In this document: one piece after another, positions 1 through 6,738 of the stretch | How the letters are laid out: each line of letters starts with the position of its first letter | Position numbering within the stretch: position 1 is the stretch's first letter | From: Deltaproteobacteria bacterium UBA7527 | Lineage (GTDB): Bacteria; Desulfobacterota; Syntrophorhabdia; Syntrophorhabdales; Syntrophorhabdaceae | DNA: 16,053 nt | Assembly (NCBI GenBank): GCA_002478225.1 | Contig: DLMV01000031.1 | Span: 17,517 to 33,569, forward strand | Direction of reading: 5' to 3' | Notes under the pieces: model-generated | Told to the model about the DNA's origin: nothing | What the model saw: only the letters and a program-made list of their open reading frames with translations | Database searches by the model: none | Translations under genes and position numbers: made by a program

Positions 1-333
1 TTCATCCCCAACCCGCATATAAGCCCTTCCGTAGGCAAGATAAGGCGCGTCTTCTCCCTGGAACTCTACCTTTATGCAATTTTTGGAATCTATTGTAATC
101 TTTTCGACCTTGGGATATAACCTCGGTTCTATATGTTCAGAGATCGCTTTCGAAACATCCCTTATTGTTTTCCCTGTAATAGTTAATCCGACAACAGTTG
201 CTTCATTATTGATTCCGAAGTAAAGCTCACCTTTCTTATGCTTGTTCATGATAGCAACGATGGAGATGATCGCTTCTTTCAGCTCTGATGTCGATTTCTT
301 TAATTCTTTTGTTTCAGATTCCTTGAATTTCAT
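1..333 (-). CDS. Schlafen AlbA_2 domain protein, N-terminal part (3' end outside window)
   Basis: The 111 visible codons begin MKFKESETKELKKS and match the start of the AlbA_2 (Schlafen-type putative DNA-binding) domain. Visible hallmarks are the ESETKELK opening (family form ESxxxEFK), a helix ending in KGELYFGINNEATVVGL (family form GGxLxIGVxDxGxxxGL), and a later strand ending APYLAYGRAYMRVGDE, which corresponds to the usual 'xxYxRxGs' region. Proteins of this family often carry a C-terminal winged-helix or ATPase-like extension; here that part lies beyond base 1. They are frequent in accessory and defence-like neighbourhoods, and their biochemical role is not settled. The ATG is one base after the stop of the 65-codon ORF upstream, with GGGGAG about eight bases before it, so the two are probably co-translated. 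The domain call is fairly sure; the biological role is unknown. Confidence 0.8.
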   Translation of the reverse strand, partial: MKFKESETKELKKSTSELKEAIISIVAIMNKHKKGELYFGINNEATVVGLTITGKTIRDVSKAISEHIEPRLYPKVEKITIDSKNCIKVEFQGEDAPYLAYGRAYMRVGDE

Positions 334-334
334 T

Positions 335-532
335 TCATACACTCCCCGCTTTTTTTAGGCGGGATTCGACGAGGTTGATGACCGCTTCGTAATCTTTATT
401 CAAAACTATGGGGATTCTCATTGACAAGAAATCTGCCATAAAAAAAGTATTATTGGGCGTGACCACTGTGTTGTTTGATCTCCCCCCTCCCATAAACCAT
501 TCTATGAAATGAAAAATACAACCACTTTCCAA
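335..532 (-). CDS. Short hypothetical protein or gene remnant upstream of the AlbA_2 gene
   Basis: This 65-codon frame starts at TTG, with AAGGA six bases upstream, and stops one base before the AlbA_2 ATG. I do not recognise the product. The first half (MESGCIFHFIEWFMGGG, then an Asn/Thr-rich stretch) is uncharged and loop-like. The second half (NKDYEAVINLVESRLKKAG) looks like the amphipathic end of a globular domain. An in-frame TGA directly precedes the TTG, and a nine-codon ATG-started frame lies in phase above that TGA, so this may be the 3' remnant of a decayed gene rather than an intact one. M14 (ATG at 493) is an alternative start but has no clear ribosome binding site. Tight spacing to the next gene is the best argument that it is translated. 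Confidence 0.4.
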   Translation of the reverse strand: MESGCIFHFIEWFMGGGRSNNTVVTPNNTFFMADFLSMRIPIVLNKDYEAVINLVESRLKKAGSV

Positions 533-605
533 TCATATTCCTTGGTTGGGCAGCGCATCCATCAGCGAGGGAATCGGTGGGACGCTTCAGGCGGAAACTG
601 AGGAG

Positions 606-755
606 TTATTTTTCCGGGTCCTTGTTGTTGCAGGAATCCTTCCTGCCGGCCTGCGGGCCGGACATTCAGGTGCGGACCCCGAACCGGGGCAGGATGTATT
701 TGTTCAAAATGAACCAGCCGGCAATGATCGCGAGCAGTATCAGTACATCAGTCAT
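606..755 (-). CDS. Candidate small membrane selenoprotein (in-frame TGA at codon 30)
   Basis: The ATG at 755 lies inside the end of the cytochrome b gene (ATGACTGA, 8-base overlap), with GGGAAGG just upstream, so translation is probably coupled. Codons 1-29 encode one hydrophobic helix (VLILLAIIAGWFIL, about residues 4-17) followed by NKYILPRFGVRT. Codon 30 is TGA (666-668). The same frame continues UMSGPQAGRKDSCNNKDPEK to a TAA, giving 49 residues with a hydrophilic, Cys-containing tail (C42). A hairpin suited to a bacterial SECIS lies 26 bases after the TGA. If read through, the product is a single-pass membrane protein with a TUMS redox-like motif exposed after the helix, encoded with a ferredoxin and a cytochrome b. 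If TGA is a stop, the gene encodes a 29-residue membrane microprotein. I recognise no named family and cannot exclude that it is already catalogued. Confidence 0.55.
630..661 (-). promoter_or_regulatory. Candidate SECIS region: two adjacent hairpins after the TGA codon
   Basis: On the minus strand the distal hairpin is GCAGGAA-GGA-TTCCTGC (646-630): seven perfect base pairs with a three-base loop starting with G. The loop begins 26 bases after the TGA. Bacterial SECIS elements usually have a G in the first two loop positions and lie roughly 16-37 bases from the UGA. A second perfect hairpin, CCGGCC-CGCA-GGCCGG (661-646), sits between the TGA and the first and competes for base 646. No T-tract follows either, so an intrinsic terminator is a poor explanation. 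Folding was done by eye only. Confidence 0.5.
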
Positions 756-1416
756 CGGCCTTCCCTTCCCGTTTAAGCTCCTCATACCATATGCCGTGCC
801 GTTCTCTTACGTAGTCGCTGTCTATCTTTCCCGTGAACATGCTCTTTAAGAGCGGCCAGTTGCTCTTGAAGGCAATGACGATCCCGACGTGCACGATGAT
901 GGCAACCAGGAAGAGGAATGCGGCAAGGGTATGGATGAGTGTATTGATCCCATTCAAGAGAGGCGGCATATACACAAAGGGCAGGTTCTTGATGATCTTT
1001 ACGACGCCCGTCAACGTAAGCACGGCGATAATGATCCCCATGCCGAGATAGGCGATCCTCTGTTCGGGCAGATACTTCTCTGATGGCGGCTCTTTGCCGA
1101 TGCCGATCATGGCAAGAAGCACTTTTACCGATCTGCCCATATCCCCTTTCCTGGGAATCAATCCCTTATCTTTGCGTAGTCCGTGATAGAGGACATGAAA
1201 GATAACGGCGGCAAGGAAAAATATCGCGAAGATGTAATGCAGGGTGAGGTGTTTGAAATAGTCCCCGGCCCAACCAAGACCCGGTATGTTCAATATGAAG
1301 TAGTAACGCTTGTAGAGCGGAAGCTCGCCGATGCCGGTAAAGAGGAGCATTATGCCCGACACGGCTACCGTCCAGTGCTCCGCAAGTTCTATGATGCTAT
1401 GTCTCTTGATCTTCAT
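748..1416 (-). CDS. Formate dehydrogenase gamma-type cytochrome b membrane subunit
   Basis: This 222-residue di-heme b membrane protein should take electrons from the periplasmic ferredoxin encoded just upstream and pass them to quinone, or work in reverse. Four hydrophobic helices are visible, at about residues 15-32, 58-80, 121-141 and 159-183. Candidate haem ligands are H14, H56 or H60, H162 and H176; the 14-residue spacing of the last pair equals that of H155/H169 in E. coli FdnI. The C-terminal RERHGIWYEEL is typical of FdnI-like proteins. I start it at MKIKRHSIIELAEHW (1416), not at the longer in-frame ATG at 1470, because the longer version adds a basic leader buried deep in the preceding gene. 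It overlaps the ferredoxin gene by 20 bases and the candidate selenoprotein by 8. The formate label is by family only; no catalytic subunit is in the window. Confidence 0.85.
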   Translation of the reverse strand: MKIKRHSIIELAEHWTVAVSGIMLLFTGIGELPLYKRYYFILNIPGLGWAGDYFKHLTLHYIFAIFFLAAVIFHVLYHGLRKDKGLIPRKGDMGRSVKVLLAMIGIGKEPPSEKYLPEQRIAYLGMGIIIAVLTLTGVVKIIKNLPFVYMPPLLNGINTLIHTLAAFLFLVAIIVHVGIVIAFKSNWPLLKSMFTGKIDSDYVRERHGIWYEELKREGKADD

Positions 1417-2398
1417 GGGTTGCGTTTTTGCTGCTCTTTTCCCGCTCCTTGCCCTTATACATGAAAGCAACGATCGCCGCTATGACTGGCGCTACGGTGC
1501 CAAAGATAAAGTATTTCGCAAGATCGTGCGCCTTCTCCAGAGGGCTTACGATGTTCTCAGCCATCAGGAACTTTTCCTTCCCCGAGCGCAGCCGCTCCTC
1601 GATGATGCCGAAGGGAACCTGCGAGAGATAGAAGGTCGAGGTGCCGCCGTTCTGCGTATCGCCGTATAAGTGGAGCTTTTCGCTCCTTACCCTGCCGGCT
1701 GCCAGCGACATGATAGTTTGCCGTTCTCCAAAGATAAGCGCCGTTTTCTCTTTTAACCTTTGTGTACAGGCTTCAACACATGCCGGCTGTTTACCCTCCC
1801 TGATCCTTTCATTGCAGAGATCGCACTTGTACATGACGCCGCCGCCTGCATATTTGGGCATGATCTTGAGGTATAATCCGACGCCTGCCTGCCTCTGGGG
1901 GATGTGCCACGGACATACGTCCCTGCACTTGGCGCCCCCGAAACAAAGCTTGTCGCTGATCACGGTGTTGCCCTCCCTTTCCTTGCTAAGCGCGCCGAAA
2001 GGACAGAGCGACACACAGGGCGGATTGTCGCAATGCATGCACCTGCGGGGAATAAAGACCTTCTGTCCATCATCAAGGGAGACCTTCTGGACGAAGATCC
2101 AGTTATACGGCGTGAGGGTATTGAGAACGTCCCTTTTCTTCGACCAATCCTCGTAGAATTTGTGCGGCCAGTAGGGCTGTATATCCTTCACAGGCTCCGG
2201 GAATCTTCTTTTGTTCTCTTCTCTGCATGCCTTCACGCACAGAGGCATTGGCTCGTCCTTGCAGCCGTCACACCGGGTAAGATCGATGATGGTCGCATAT
2301 CTGCCGGTGAATGCCCCGGCTTCCTCAGCGGAGATGATCTTCCCTGAGACCGCTGCTGCGCCGGCCACCTTCAGGAAATCGCGCCTCGTCAGCTCCAT
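1397..2398 (-). CDS. Tat-exported four-cluster ferredoxin subunit (FdnH/HybA-like)
   Basis: This 333-residue electron-transfer subunit probably carries four [4Fe-4S] clusters at the periplasmic face of the membrane. It opens with a twin-arginine signal (RRDFLK at 5-10, then an Ala-rich stretch). Cysteine groups are C43/C46/C54/C58, C120/C123/C128/C132, C142/C148/C152 (with PW following), and C182/C185/C197/C201. A hydrophobic segment near 287-305 (FIFGTVAPVIAAIVAFMY) would anchor it, as in FdnH of formate dehydrogenase-N. The next gene encodes the matching cytochrome b and overlaps it. A promoter lies at 2470-2498, so the pair forms its own transcription unit. The missing partner, a molybdenum/tungsten enzyme or hydrogenase, must be encoded elsewhere, or the pair serves another donor. 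HybA-like hydrogenase and DmsB/PhsB-like roles are possible alternatives. Confidence 0.85.
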   Translation of the reverse strand: MELTRRDFLKVAGAAAVSGKIISAEEAGAFTGRYATIIDLTRCDGCKDEPMPLCVKACREENKRRFPEPVKDIQPYWPHKFYEDWSKKRDVLNTLTPYNWIFVQKVSLDDGQKVFIPRRCMHCDNPPCVSLCPFGALSKEREGNTVISDKLCFGGAKCRDVCPWHIPQRQAGVGLYLKIMPKYAGGGVMYKCDLCNERIREGKQPACVEACTQRLKEKTALIFGERQTIMSLAAGRVRSEKLHLYGDTQNGGTSTFYLSQVPFGIIEERLRSGKEKFLMAENIVSPLEKAHDLAKYFIFGTVAPVIAAIVAFMYKGKEREKSSKNATHEDQET

Positions 2399-2469
2399 CG
2401 TGCCCTGCCTGTTAATACAGCGATCATACGTTCTCTTCTTTCTTAAGCTTGTTCACCGACCTATTGTAA

Positions 2470-2498
2470 ATATTATCCTGCAAAAATAAAAAAAACAA
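2470..2498 (-). promoter_or_regulatory. Sigma70-like promoter for the ferredoxin-cytochrome b operon
   Basis: On the minus strand TTGTTT (2498-2493) and TAATAT (2475-2470) are separated by 17 bases in an AT-rich stretch. Transcription would begin near 2463, leaving a leader of about 65 bases before the ferredoxin ATG. The -10 is good and the -35 is moderate. It lies in the 220-base gene-free interval 2399-2618. Confidence 0.55.
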
Positions 2499-2513
2499 GC
2501 TCGCTGATTGGTT

Positions 2514-2533
2514 ATTGATGTATGTACGTCAAT
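2514..2533. promoter_or_regulatory. Imperfect 20-bp palindrome upstream of the promoter, possible operator
   Basis: The sequence has outer arms ATTGA and TCAAT around ten central bases, 16 of 20 positions being symmetric. It ends 15 bases upstream of the -35 element, a position suited to an activator. The arms recall FNR/CRP-family half-sites, but the spacing between them is too wide for a standard FNR box, so no regulator can be named. Confidence 0.3.
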
Positions 2534-2548
2534 GTAATTATTCGAGGG

Positions 2549-2567
2549 TGCTGCGCGTAGCGCGGCA
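2549..2567. other. GC-rich short hairpin downstream of the CoA ligase gene
   Basis: TGC-C-GCGC-TAC-GCGC-A-GCA on the minus strand folds into a seven-pair stem with one mismatch and a three-base loop, about 50 bases after the ligase stop. There is no T-tract, so it is not a convincing intrinsic terminator. It may protect the 3' end of the liv-ligase mRNA. Apart from this, the promoter and the palindrome, I see nothing in 2399-2618. Confidence 0.25.
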
Positions 2568-2618
2568 TGGGTAATTTCTTAGAATCGGGTGTGTTGCTAT
2601 GAGCCGCCTTATATATGG

Positions 2619-4238
2619 TCAGGCCTTACGCTCCTGTTGCCGAAGCTCCCTGCGCAGATATTTTCCTACTTTGGACTTCGGAAGCATGTCCCTGAACTCA
2701 ATATACTCAGGCACCTTGTATGAGGTAAGCCTCTCTTTGCACCATCGGATAAGATCATATCCTGTCACGCCTTCCGCGTCTTCCTTCAGAACAACGAATG
2801 CCTTTATACGTTCACCTACCCGTTTGTCGGGGACGCCCACCACTATGGAGGCGATAACGGCGCTGTGGTCTTTTAGAACAGCCTCTATCTCCGAGGCGGA
2901 TACGCGATAGCCTTTGTGTTTGATGATGTCTGCGGTTCGATCGACAAAGTAGAGGTGGCCCTTTTCGTCAGCCCGAACGATATCCCCGGTGCGATACCAC
3001 AACAGGCCGCCGATGGTGATAAAGCATTCTCTTGTCTCTTCTTCTTTATTCCAATAGCGGTCTATCATCGGATCGGAATGGACGAGTATCTCTCCGGGTT
3101 GACCTACCGGCACCTCTTCAAGCGTATCGGGGTCAACGATCTTCACCTTCTTGATGGAGAGGACGGGACCAATTGAATCTTCCGGACAATCTCCCCCGAC
3201 AGGCACCATGGTCACGCCGCCCACGGTCTCGGTGGTACCGTAGCCCTGAGAGATATGCACGCCGAATTTCTGTTTCCACCTCCTCATCACCTCGAGGGGA
3301 ATGACATCACCGCCGGTAAAACAGTATTTCAGGGACGAAAGGTCATAGTAATCGATCCGGTCGTGTTCGAGAAACATCCTGTACAGGGCAGGAACGCCGA
3401 ACAGCGTAGTTGCGCGGTATCTTTTCACGTAAAGGAAGATGGCGTCAAGATTCACTCTCGGCATGAGAACGACCGTTGATCCCGTAAGGCAGATGGGGCC
3501 GAGGCTGAAGATCTCGCCCTGGATATGGAACAGCGGGGCGCCCTGAACAATCCTGTTCTGATCCAGCGGAATGATGGTCTCGCTGACCTTGAGTTGGGCC
3601 ATGAGACCATCAATAAAGACCGTGTGGGTAAAGGGAACACCCTTCGGAAATTTCGTCGTGCCTCCCGTGTAGAGGATCTGCATGATCTCATCGGCCTTTG
3701 AGGCCGCCATGCATGATTGATCGGCCTCGGTATTGATGAGCTTATCCCATGTGTAGATATCATTCGCATCAACCTTCCCATCCGGGATCTTGTCGAAGGC
3801 AAACCCGATGTACCGTTTCCACCAGGGAAGCATCTCCGCTATGTTCGTTACGATAACCTTGTCAAGGGGAACGCCTTCGGCCTTTACCCGCTTTACATAA
3901 CCGAAATTCGTGTCGGCACAGAGTATCACCCGCGCCCCTGAATCTCGGGCGATGTATCCCATGTCATGGGCGGTGTAAATGGGGCTTACCGGTACGGCGA
4001 TCGCTCCGACATATTGGAGGCCGAGCCAGGCCAGGATCCATTGAGGGGAGTTCGGGATGTACAACAATACCCTGTCCCCGGGACGTACTCCAAGGTTGTA
4101 AAACCCGGTGCCGACCCGTTCCGCAAGTCTCTTCAATTTCGTGAAAGAATATTTTTCCCCAAGGTATACGAGGGCGACTTTATTCTTGTATTTATCAACC
4201 GTTTTCAGAAAGGCACTGTATATGCACTCATTCCTCAT
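2619..4238 (-). CDS. Acyl/aryl-CoA ligase (AMP-forming, FadD-like)
   Basis: This 539-residue adenylate-forming enzyme should activate a carboxylic acid to its CoA thioester by way of an acyl-AMP. The ANL-family motifs are in order: phosphate-binding YTGGTTKFPKG at 190-200, GYGTTE at 332-337, YRTGD at 415-419, the hinge region DRTADIIKHKGYRVS at 433-447, and the C-terminal PKSKVGKYLRR with catalytic Lys526. YTGG is the FadD-style form of the loop; the usual Gly after TT is Lys here (K196). Length and completeness are normal, and there is no signal peptide, so it is cytoplasmic. It is the last gene of the importer operon and overlaps livF by 11 bases, which suggests that it primes whatever the transporter imports. 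The substrate cannot be read from sequence: a fatty, branched or aromatic acid are all possible. Confidence 0.88.
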   Translation of the reverse strand: MRNECIYSAFLKTVDKYKNKVALVYLGEKYSFTKLKRLAERVGTGFYNLGVRPGDRVLLYIPNSPQWILAWLGLQYVGAIAVPVSPIYTAHDMGYIARDSGARVILCADTNFGYVKRVKAEGVPLDKVIVTNIAEMLPWWKRYIGFAFDKIPDGKVDANDIYTWDKLINTEADQSCMAASKADEIMQILYTGGTTKFPKGVPFTHTVFIDGLMAQLKVSETIIPLDQNRIVQGAPLFHIQGEIFSLGPICLTGSTVVLMPRVNLDAIFLYVKRYRATTLFGVPALYRMFLEHDRIDYYDLSSLKYCFTGGDVIPLEVMRRWKQKFGVHISQGYGTTETVGGVTMVPVGGDCPEDSIGPVLSIKKVKIVDPDTLEEVPVGQPGEILVHSDPMIDRYWNKEEETRECFITIGGLLWYRTGDIVRADEKGHLYFVDRTADIIKHKGYRVSASEIEAVLKDHSAVIASIVVGVPDKRVGERIKAFVVLKEDAEGVTGYDLIRWCKERLTSYKVPEYIEFRDMLPKSKVGKYLRRELRQQERKA

Positions 4239-4995
4239 CGTAATCTACTCCGAAATAGGCTTTACGCACATCGGGGTTGCCATAGAGTTCATCCTTATTC
4301 CCCCCGAACGCGAACATACCGTTCTCGATGACATACCCGCGATCAATAATCGGGATAAGCGGCCTCGCAAACTGCTCGGTTATAAGGATCGTCATATTTG
4401 TCTGTTGTTTGATCTTCTTAATGGCCTCAACAAGCTGTGCCTGGATGTTGGGACTCAGACCCAACAGCGGCTCATCAAGGAGCAGGAGCCTTGGTCTCGC
4501 CATGAGAGCGATCCCTATGGCAAGCATCTGCTGCTCTCCGCCGCTCATGAGCCCTGCCTTCCTTCGTCTCATCGCAAGAAGTTTCGGAAACGTATCATAT
4601 ACAAGCGACAGGGACTCTTTCAGTTGTTCCTTGGAGCTGAGGTAGCCCGAGATCTTGAGATTCTCTTCAACGTCGCTCTCCCCGAAGACAGGATGCCGCT
4701 CTCTGCACAGGGCAATCCCCTTTCTTACCCTTTTATCCGGCCACGTATTGCTGATGTTCTCACCGAGGAACTCGATCGTGCCGAAAATGCTGATCCGTAT
4801 GCCGCCTCTCCGGTCTTCCTTTAGTTTCGTATCCAGCATCAGACCGGAAATTGTATTCATCAGTGTGGTCTTGCCTGCGCTGTTAGGCCCGATGACGCCC
4901 ACGATCTCATCTTTGTTCACTGAGATGGATAGTTTGTTTATGGCGATCGCGTTCTCATAAAATACAGTAAGGTTTTTCACAGACAACATGTTCAT
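4228..4995 (-). CDS. livF: ABC importer ATP-binding protein, LivF type
   Basis: This 255-residue cytoplasmic ATPase is one of the two that drive a branched-chain-amino-acid-type (HAAT) importer. Walker A is GPNSAGKTT at 36-44, the signature LMSGGEQQ at 149-156, Walker B LLLLDEP at 170-176 with E175 as the catalytic base, and the LivF-type ITEQ replaces the H-loop at 205-208. The region after Walker A is somewhat longer than usual, with a charged KEDRRGG insertion near 59-65. Its ATG overlaps the livG stop by four bases (ATGA); a second ATG two codons in is equally possible. It overlaps the ligase gene at its 3' end. In this family the name Liv describes the protein type, and many members move aromatic or other carboxylic acids rather than amino acids. 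Confidence 0.9.
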   Translation of the reverse strand: MNMLSVKNLTVFYENAIAINKLSISVNKDEIVGVIGPNSAGKTTLMNTISGLMLDTKLKEDRRGGIRISIFGTIEFLGENISNTWPDKRVRKGIALCRERHPVFGESDVEENLKISGYLSSKEQLKESLSLVYDTFPKLLAMRRRKAGLMSGGEQQMLAIGIALMARPRLLLLDEPLLGLSPNIQAQLVEAIKKIKQQTNMTILITEQFARPLIPIIDRGYVIENGMFAFGGNKDELYGNPDVRKAYFGVDYDEE

Positions 4996-5732
4996 AGCTC
5001 CACCCCGAGGTAGGCCTTCTTAACGCTCGGCTGTTTCATTATCTCCCTGGGGCTGCCTTCTGCGATCTTTTTACCCTGATCGAGGACCATTACCCTGTGG
5101 GCGATCTTGAAAAGCTCCTTCAGGCGATGCTCCACCATAATGATCGTCTTGCCGGCCTCGATCAGCTTTTCTATCATGGGCGATATGCTTGCCACCTCTG
5201 CCAGGGTCAACCCTGAATAAAGCTCATCAAAGACAATGAGCTCGCTTTGAAGTGCGATCACCCTCGCCATCTCGAGCCGCTTGAGATACCCATGGGGAAG
5301 GATGCTGGCCGGTTTGTAAGGCACAGCCGAATCCCTCTCAAATCCTATATCTTCGAGGATATCGAGGGCCAATGTGTCCTTTTCACCGTAGTGGCCGCCC
5401 ATCCTTTTCACGCGCGGAGAGAAGAGCGGCACCACAAGGTTCTTAAAGGCAGGCAAACGGTAGAAGGGCTTTACCATCTGGAACGTCCTTCCGATGCCGA
5501 GGTTTGTGATCTTTGACGCCCGAAGACCTGCGATATCCCGCCCCTTGAACATTACTTTACCGGAATCAGGCGTGAGAAATCCTGTGATCAGATTCACCGT
5601 TGTGGTCTTGCCTGATCCGTTTGGTCCGATTATCCCGAGGAGAGCGCCCTGTTCGACCTCAAAACTGATGTTATCGACGGCTACTACCCCCCCGAATGTC
5701 TTCCTGAGATTCTCAATCTTCAGATATTCCAC
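4992..5732 (-). CDS. livG: ABC importer ATP-binding protein, LivG type
   Basis: This 246-residue ATPase pairs with the LivF subunit. Walker A GPNGSGKTT lies at 36-44, the signature is LPHGYLKRLEMAR at 145-157, Walker B is LIVFDE at 165-170, and the H-loop His is H202 in MVEHRL. The C-loop reads LPHGY rather than the textbook LSGGQ; LivG proteins often have LPYG there, so this is a mild variant. The residue after Walker B Glu is Leu, where Pro is usual. I start at GTG 5732, preceded by GGAGG seven bases away. A longer frame from 5834 exists but would put 34 unrelated residues before the conserved EYLKIENLRKTFGG start. It overlaps livM by 20 bases. Confidence 0.9.
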   Translation of the reverse strand: MEYLKIENLRKTFGGVVAVDNISFEVEQGALLGIIGPNGSGKTTTVNLITGFLTPDSGKVMFKGRDIAGLRASKITNLGIGRTFQMVKPFYRLPAFKNLVVPLFSPRVKRMGGHYGEKDTLALDILEDIGFERDSAVPYKPASILPHGYLKRLEMARVIALQSELIVFDELYSGLTLAEVASISPMIEKLIEAGKTIIMVEHRLKELFKIAHRVMVLDQGKKIAEGSPREIMKQPSVKKAYLGVEL

Positions 5733-6738
5733 CGGGAGCCTCCACCCATCTCTCGATTTGCTGATACTTTCTTGCCAGATAAGGAAACAAACCTTCCGGG
5801 AGCATGACGATAAACGTGCCGAGAAGCGCGGCATAGATAACGACCCTGAACGAACCGAAGGCCCTCAGAGCCTCCGAAAGAGGACCAAGGATGATCGCTC
5901 CGAGCAACGGTCCGACAAGGGTCCCCATTCCGCCCACCACGCTTGCGGCGATGGGAAATATCGACAGATCAACCGCGAAGGCGGACATGCCGATGCTCAT
6001 GTAGTAGTGGGTCATGAAGGCGCCACAGAAACAGCATATTCCACTCCCTATGAAAATGGCCTGGACCTTGAACCACCGGATACTCAATCCGGATGCTTCT
6101 ACCGCCCTGTCATTGTCTTTCAGGGCAACAAAGATGTGCCCGTAATCAGAATCGATCAGCCTACGCAGGCCAAAGAATGTAATCCACAGAGCAATCATGC
6201 TGAGCGCTATCGTGACAATGATGCCGGGAAAGGGGCTCAGGCCTGTAATGCCCTCTGTGCCGCCGAAAATACCGGTAGTCTCCACAACACGCATGAGCAT
6301 CAGCGGAATGATAAGTGTGACCACAGAGAAGTATATTCCTCTTAACCCAAGGGTAGGGTAGATGCAGGCGGTGGAGATGACGGCGCCGATGAGGGTCCCC
6401 AGCGGGATGGAAAGGTAAATAGGCAATCCGAGATAGTGATTCGCCGCCCCTGCACTATACGCCCCCAGCGCGAAAAAAAGCGCCTGTCCAAGGGAAGTAA
6501 GACCACAGGAGGCCATGAAGTCCCAGCTCAGGGCCATCATCCCCATGACGAAGGTTATGACCATCACCTTTCTCCAATACGGGGGCACGAGGAATGCCAG
6601 CAGGAGTAAGCCTACCACAGGCAGCATCCGCGGTATGACAAGGTATGCGATCTCCCGTATTGAGGAGAGGCAGAAGATATCATCCGTGACTGCCTTGATC
6701 GGTCTATCGATCCTTTCTTTTCTGCGCTCTGTGCTCAT
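5713..6738 (-). CDS. livM: ABC importer permease, LivM type
   Basis: This 341-residue inner-membrane permease forms the translocation channel with LivH. After a charged cytoplasmic N-terminus of about 30 residues there are many hydrophobic helices. The family-typical block SWDFMASCGLTSLGQALFF with GAYSAG following is at about residues 71-96 and corresponds to the LivM 'GxxSLGxAxFFxxGAY' region. A later VVGGMGTLVGPLLGA segment matches the conserved cytoplasmic coupling loop. The ATG overlaps the livH stop by four bases and is preceded by GAGGAGCGGG. It is complete, of normal length, and part of an unbroken importer cassette. Confidence 0.9.
   Translation of the reverse strand: MSTERRKERIDRPIKAVTDDIFCLSSIREIAYLVIPRMLPVVGLLLLAFLVPPYWRKVMVITFVMGMMALSWDFMASCGLTSLGQALFFALGAYSAGAANHYLGLPIYLSIPLGTLIGAVISTACIYPTLGLRGIYFSVVTLIIPLMLMRVVETTGIFGGTEGITGLSPFPGIIVTIALSMIALWITFFGLRRLIDSDYGHIFVALKDNDRAVEASGLSIRWFKVQAIFIGSGICCFCGAFMTHYYMSIGMSAFAVDLSIFPIAASVVGGMGTLVGPLLGAIILGPLSEALRAFGSFRVVIYAALLGTFIVMLPEGLFPYLARKYQQIERWVEAPGGISED

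Noticed and set aside
630..661. Intrinsic terminator for the cytochrome b operon
   Set aside because: The stems are good but are followed by AACAACAAGG and not by a T-run on the coding strand. A decoding element fits the position better.
1397..1470. Longer cytochrome b starting at 1470
   Set aside because: It would add a basic leader fully inside the ferredoxin gene; the ATG at 1416 begins exactly at the conserved N-terminal helix region.
2514..2533. FNR box upstream of the ferredoxin gene
   Set aside because: A standard FNR site has four bases between TTGAT and ATCAA. Here the arms are eight or more bases apart and one arm is GTCAA.
4992..5732. Inactive ATPase because the signature is LPHGY
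   Set aside because: LivG proteins often have LPYG in place of LSGG, and Walker A, Walker B and the H-loop His are intact.
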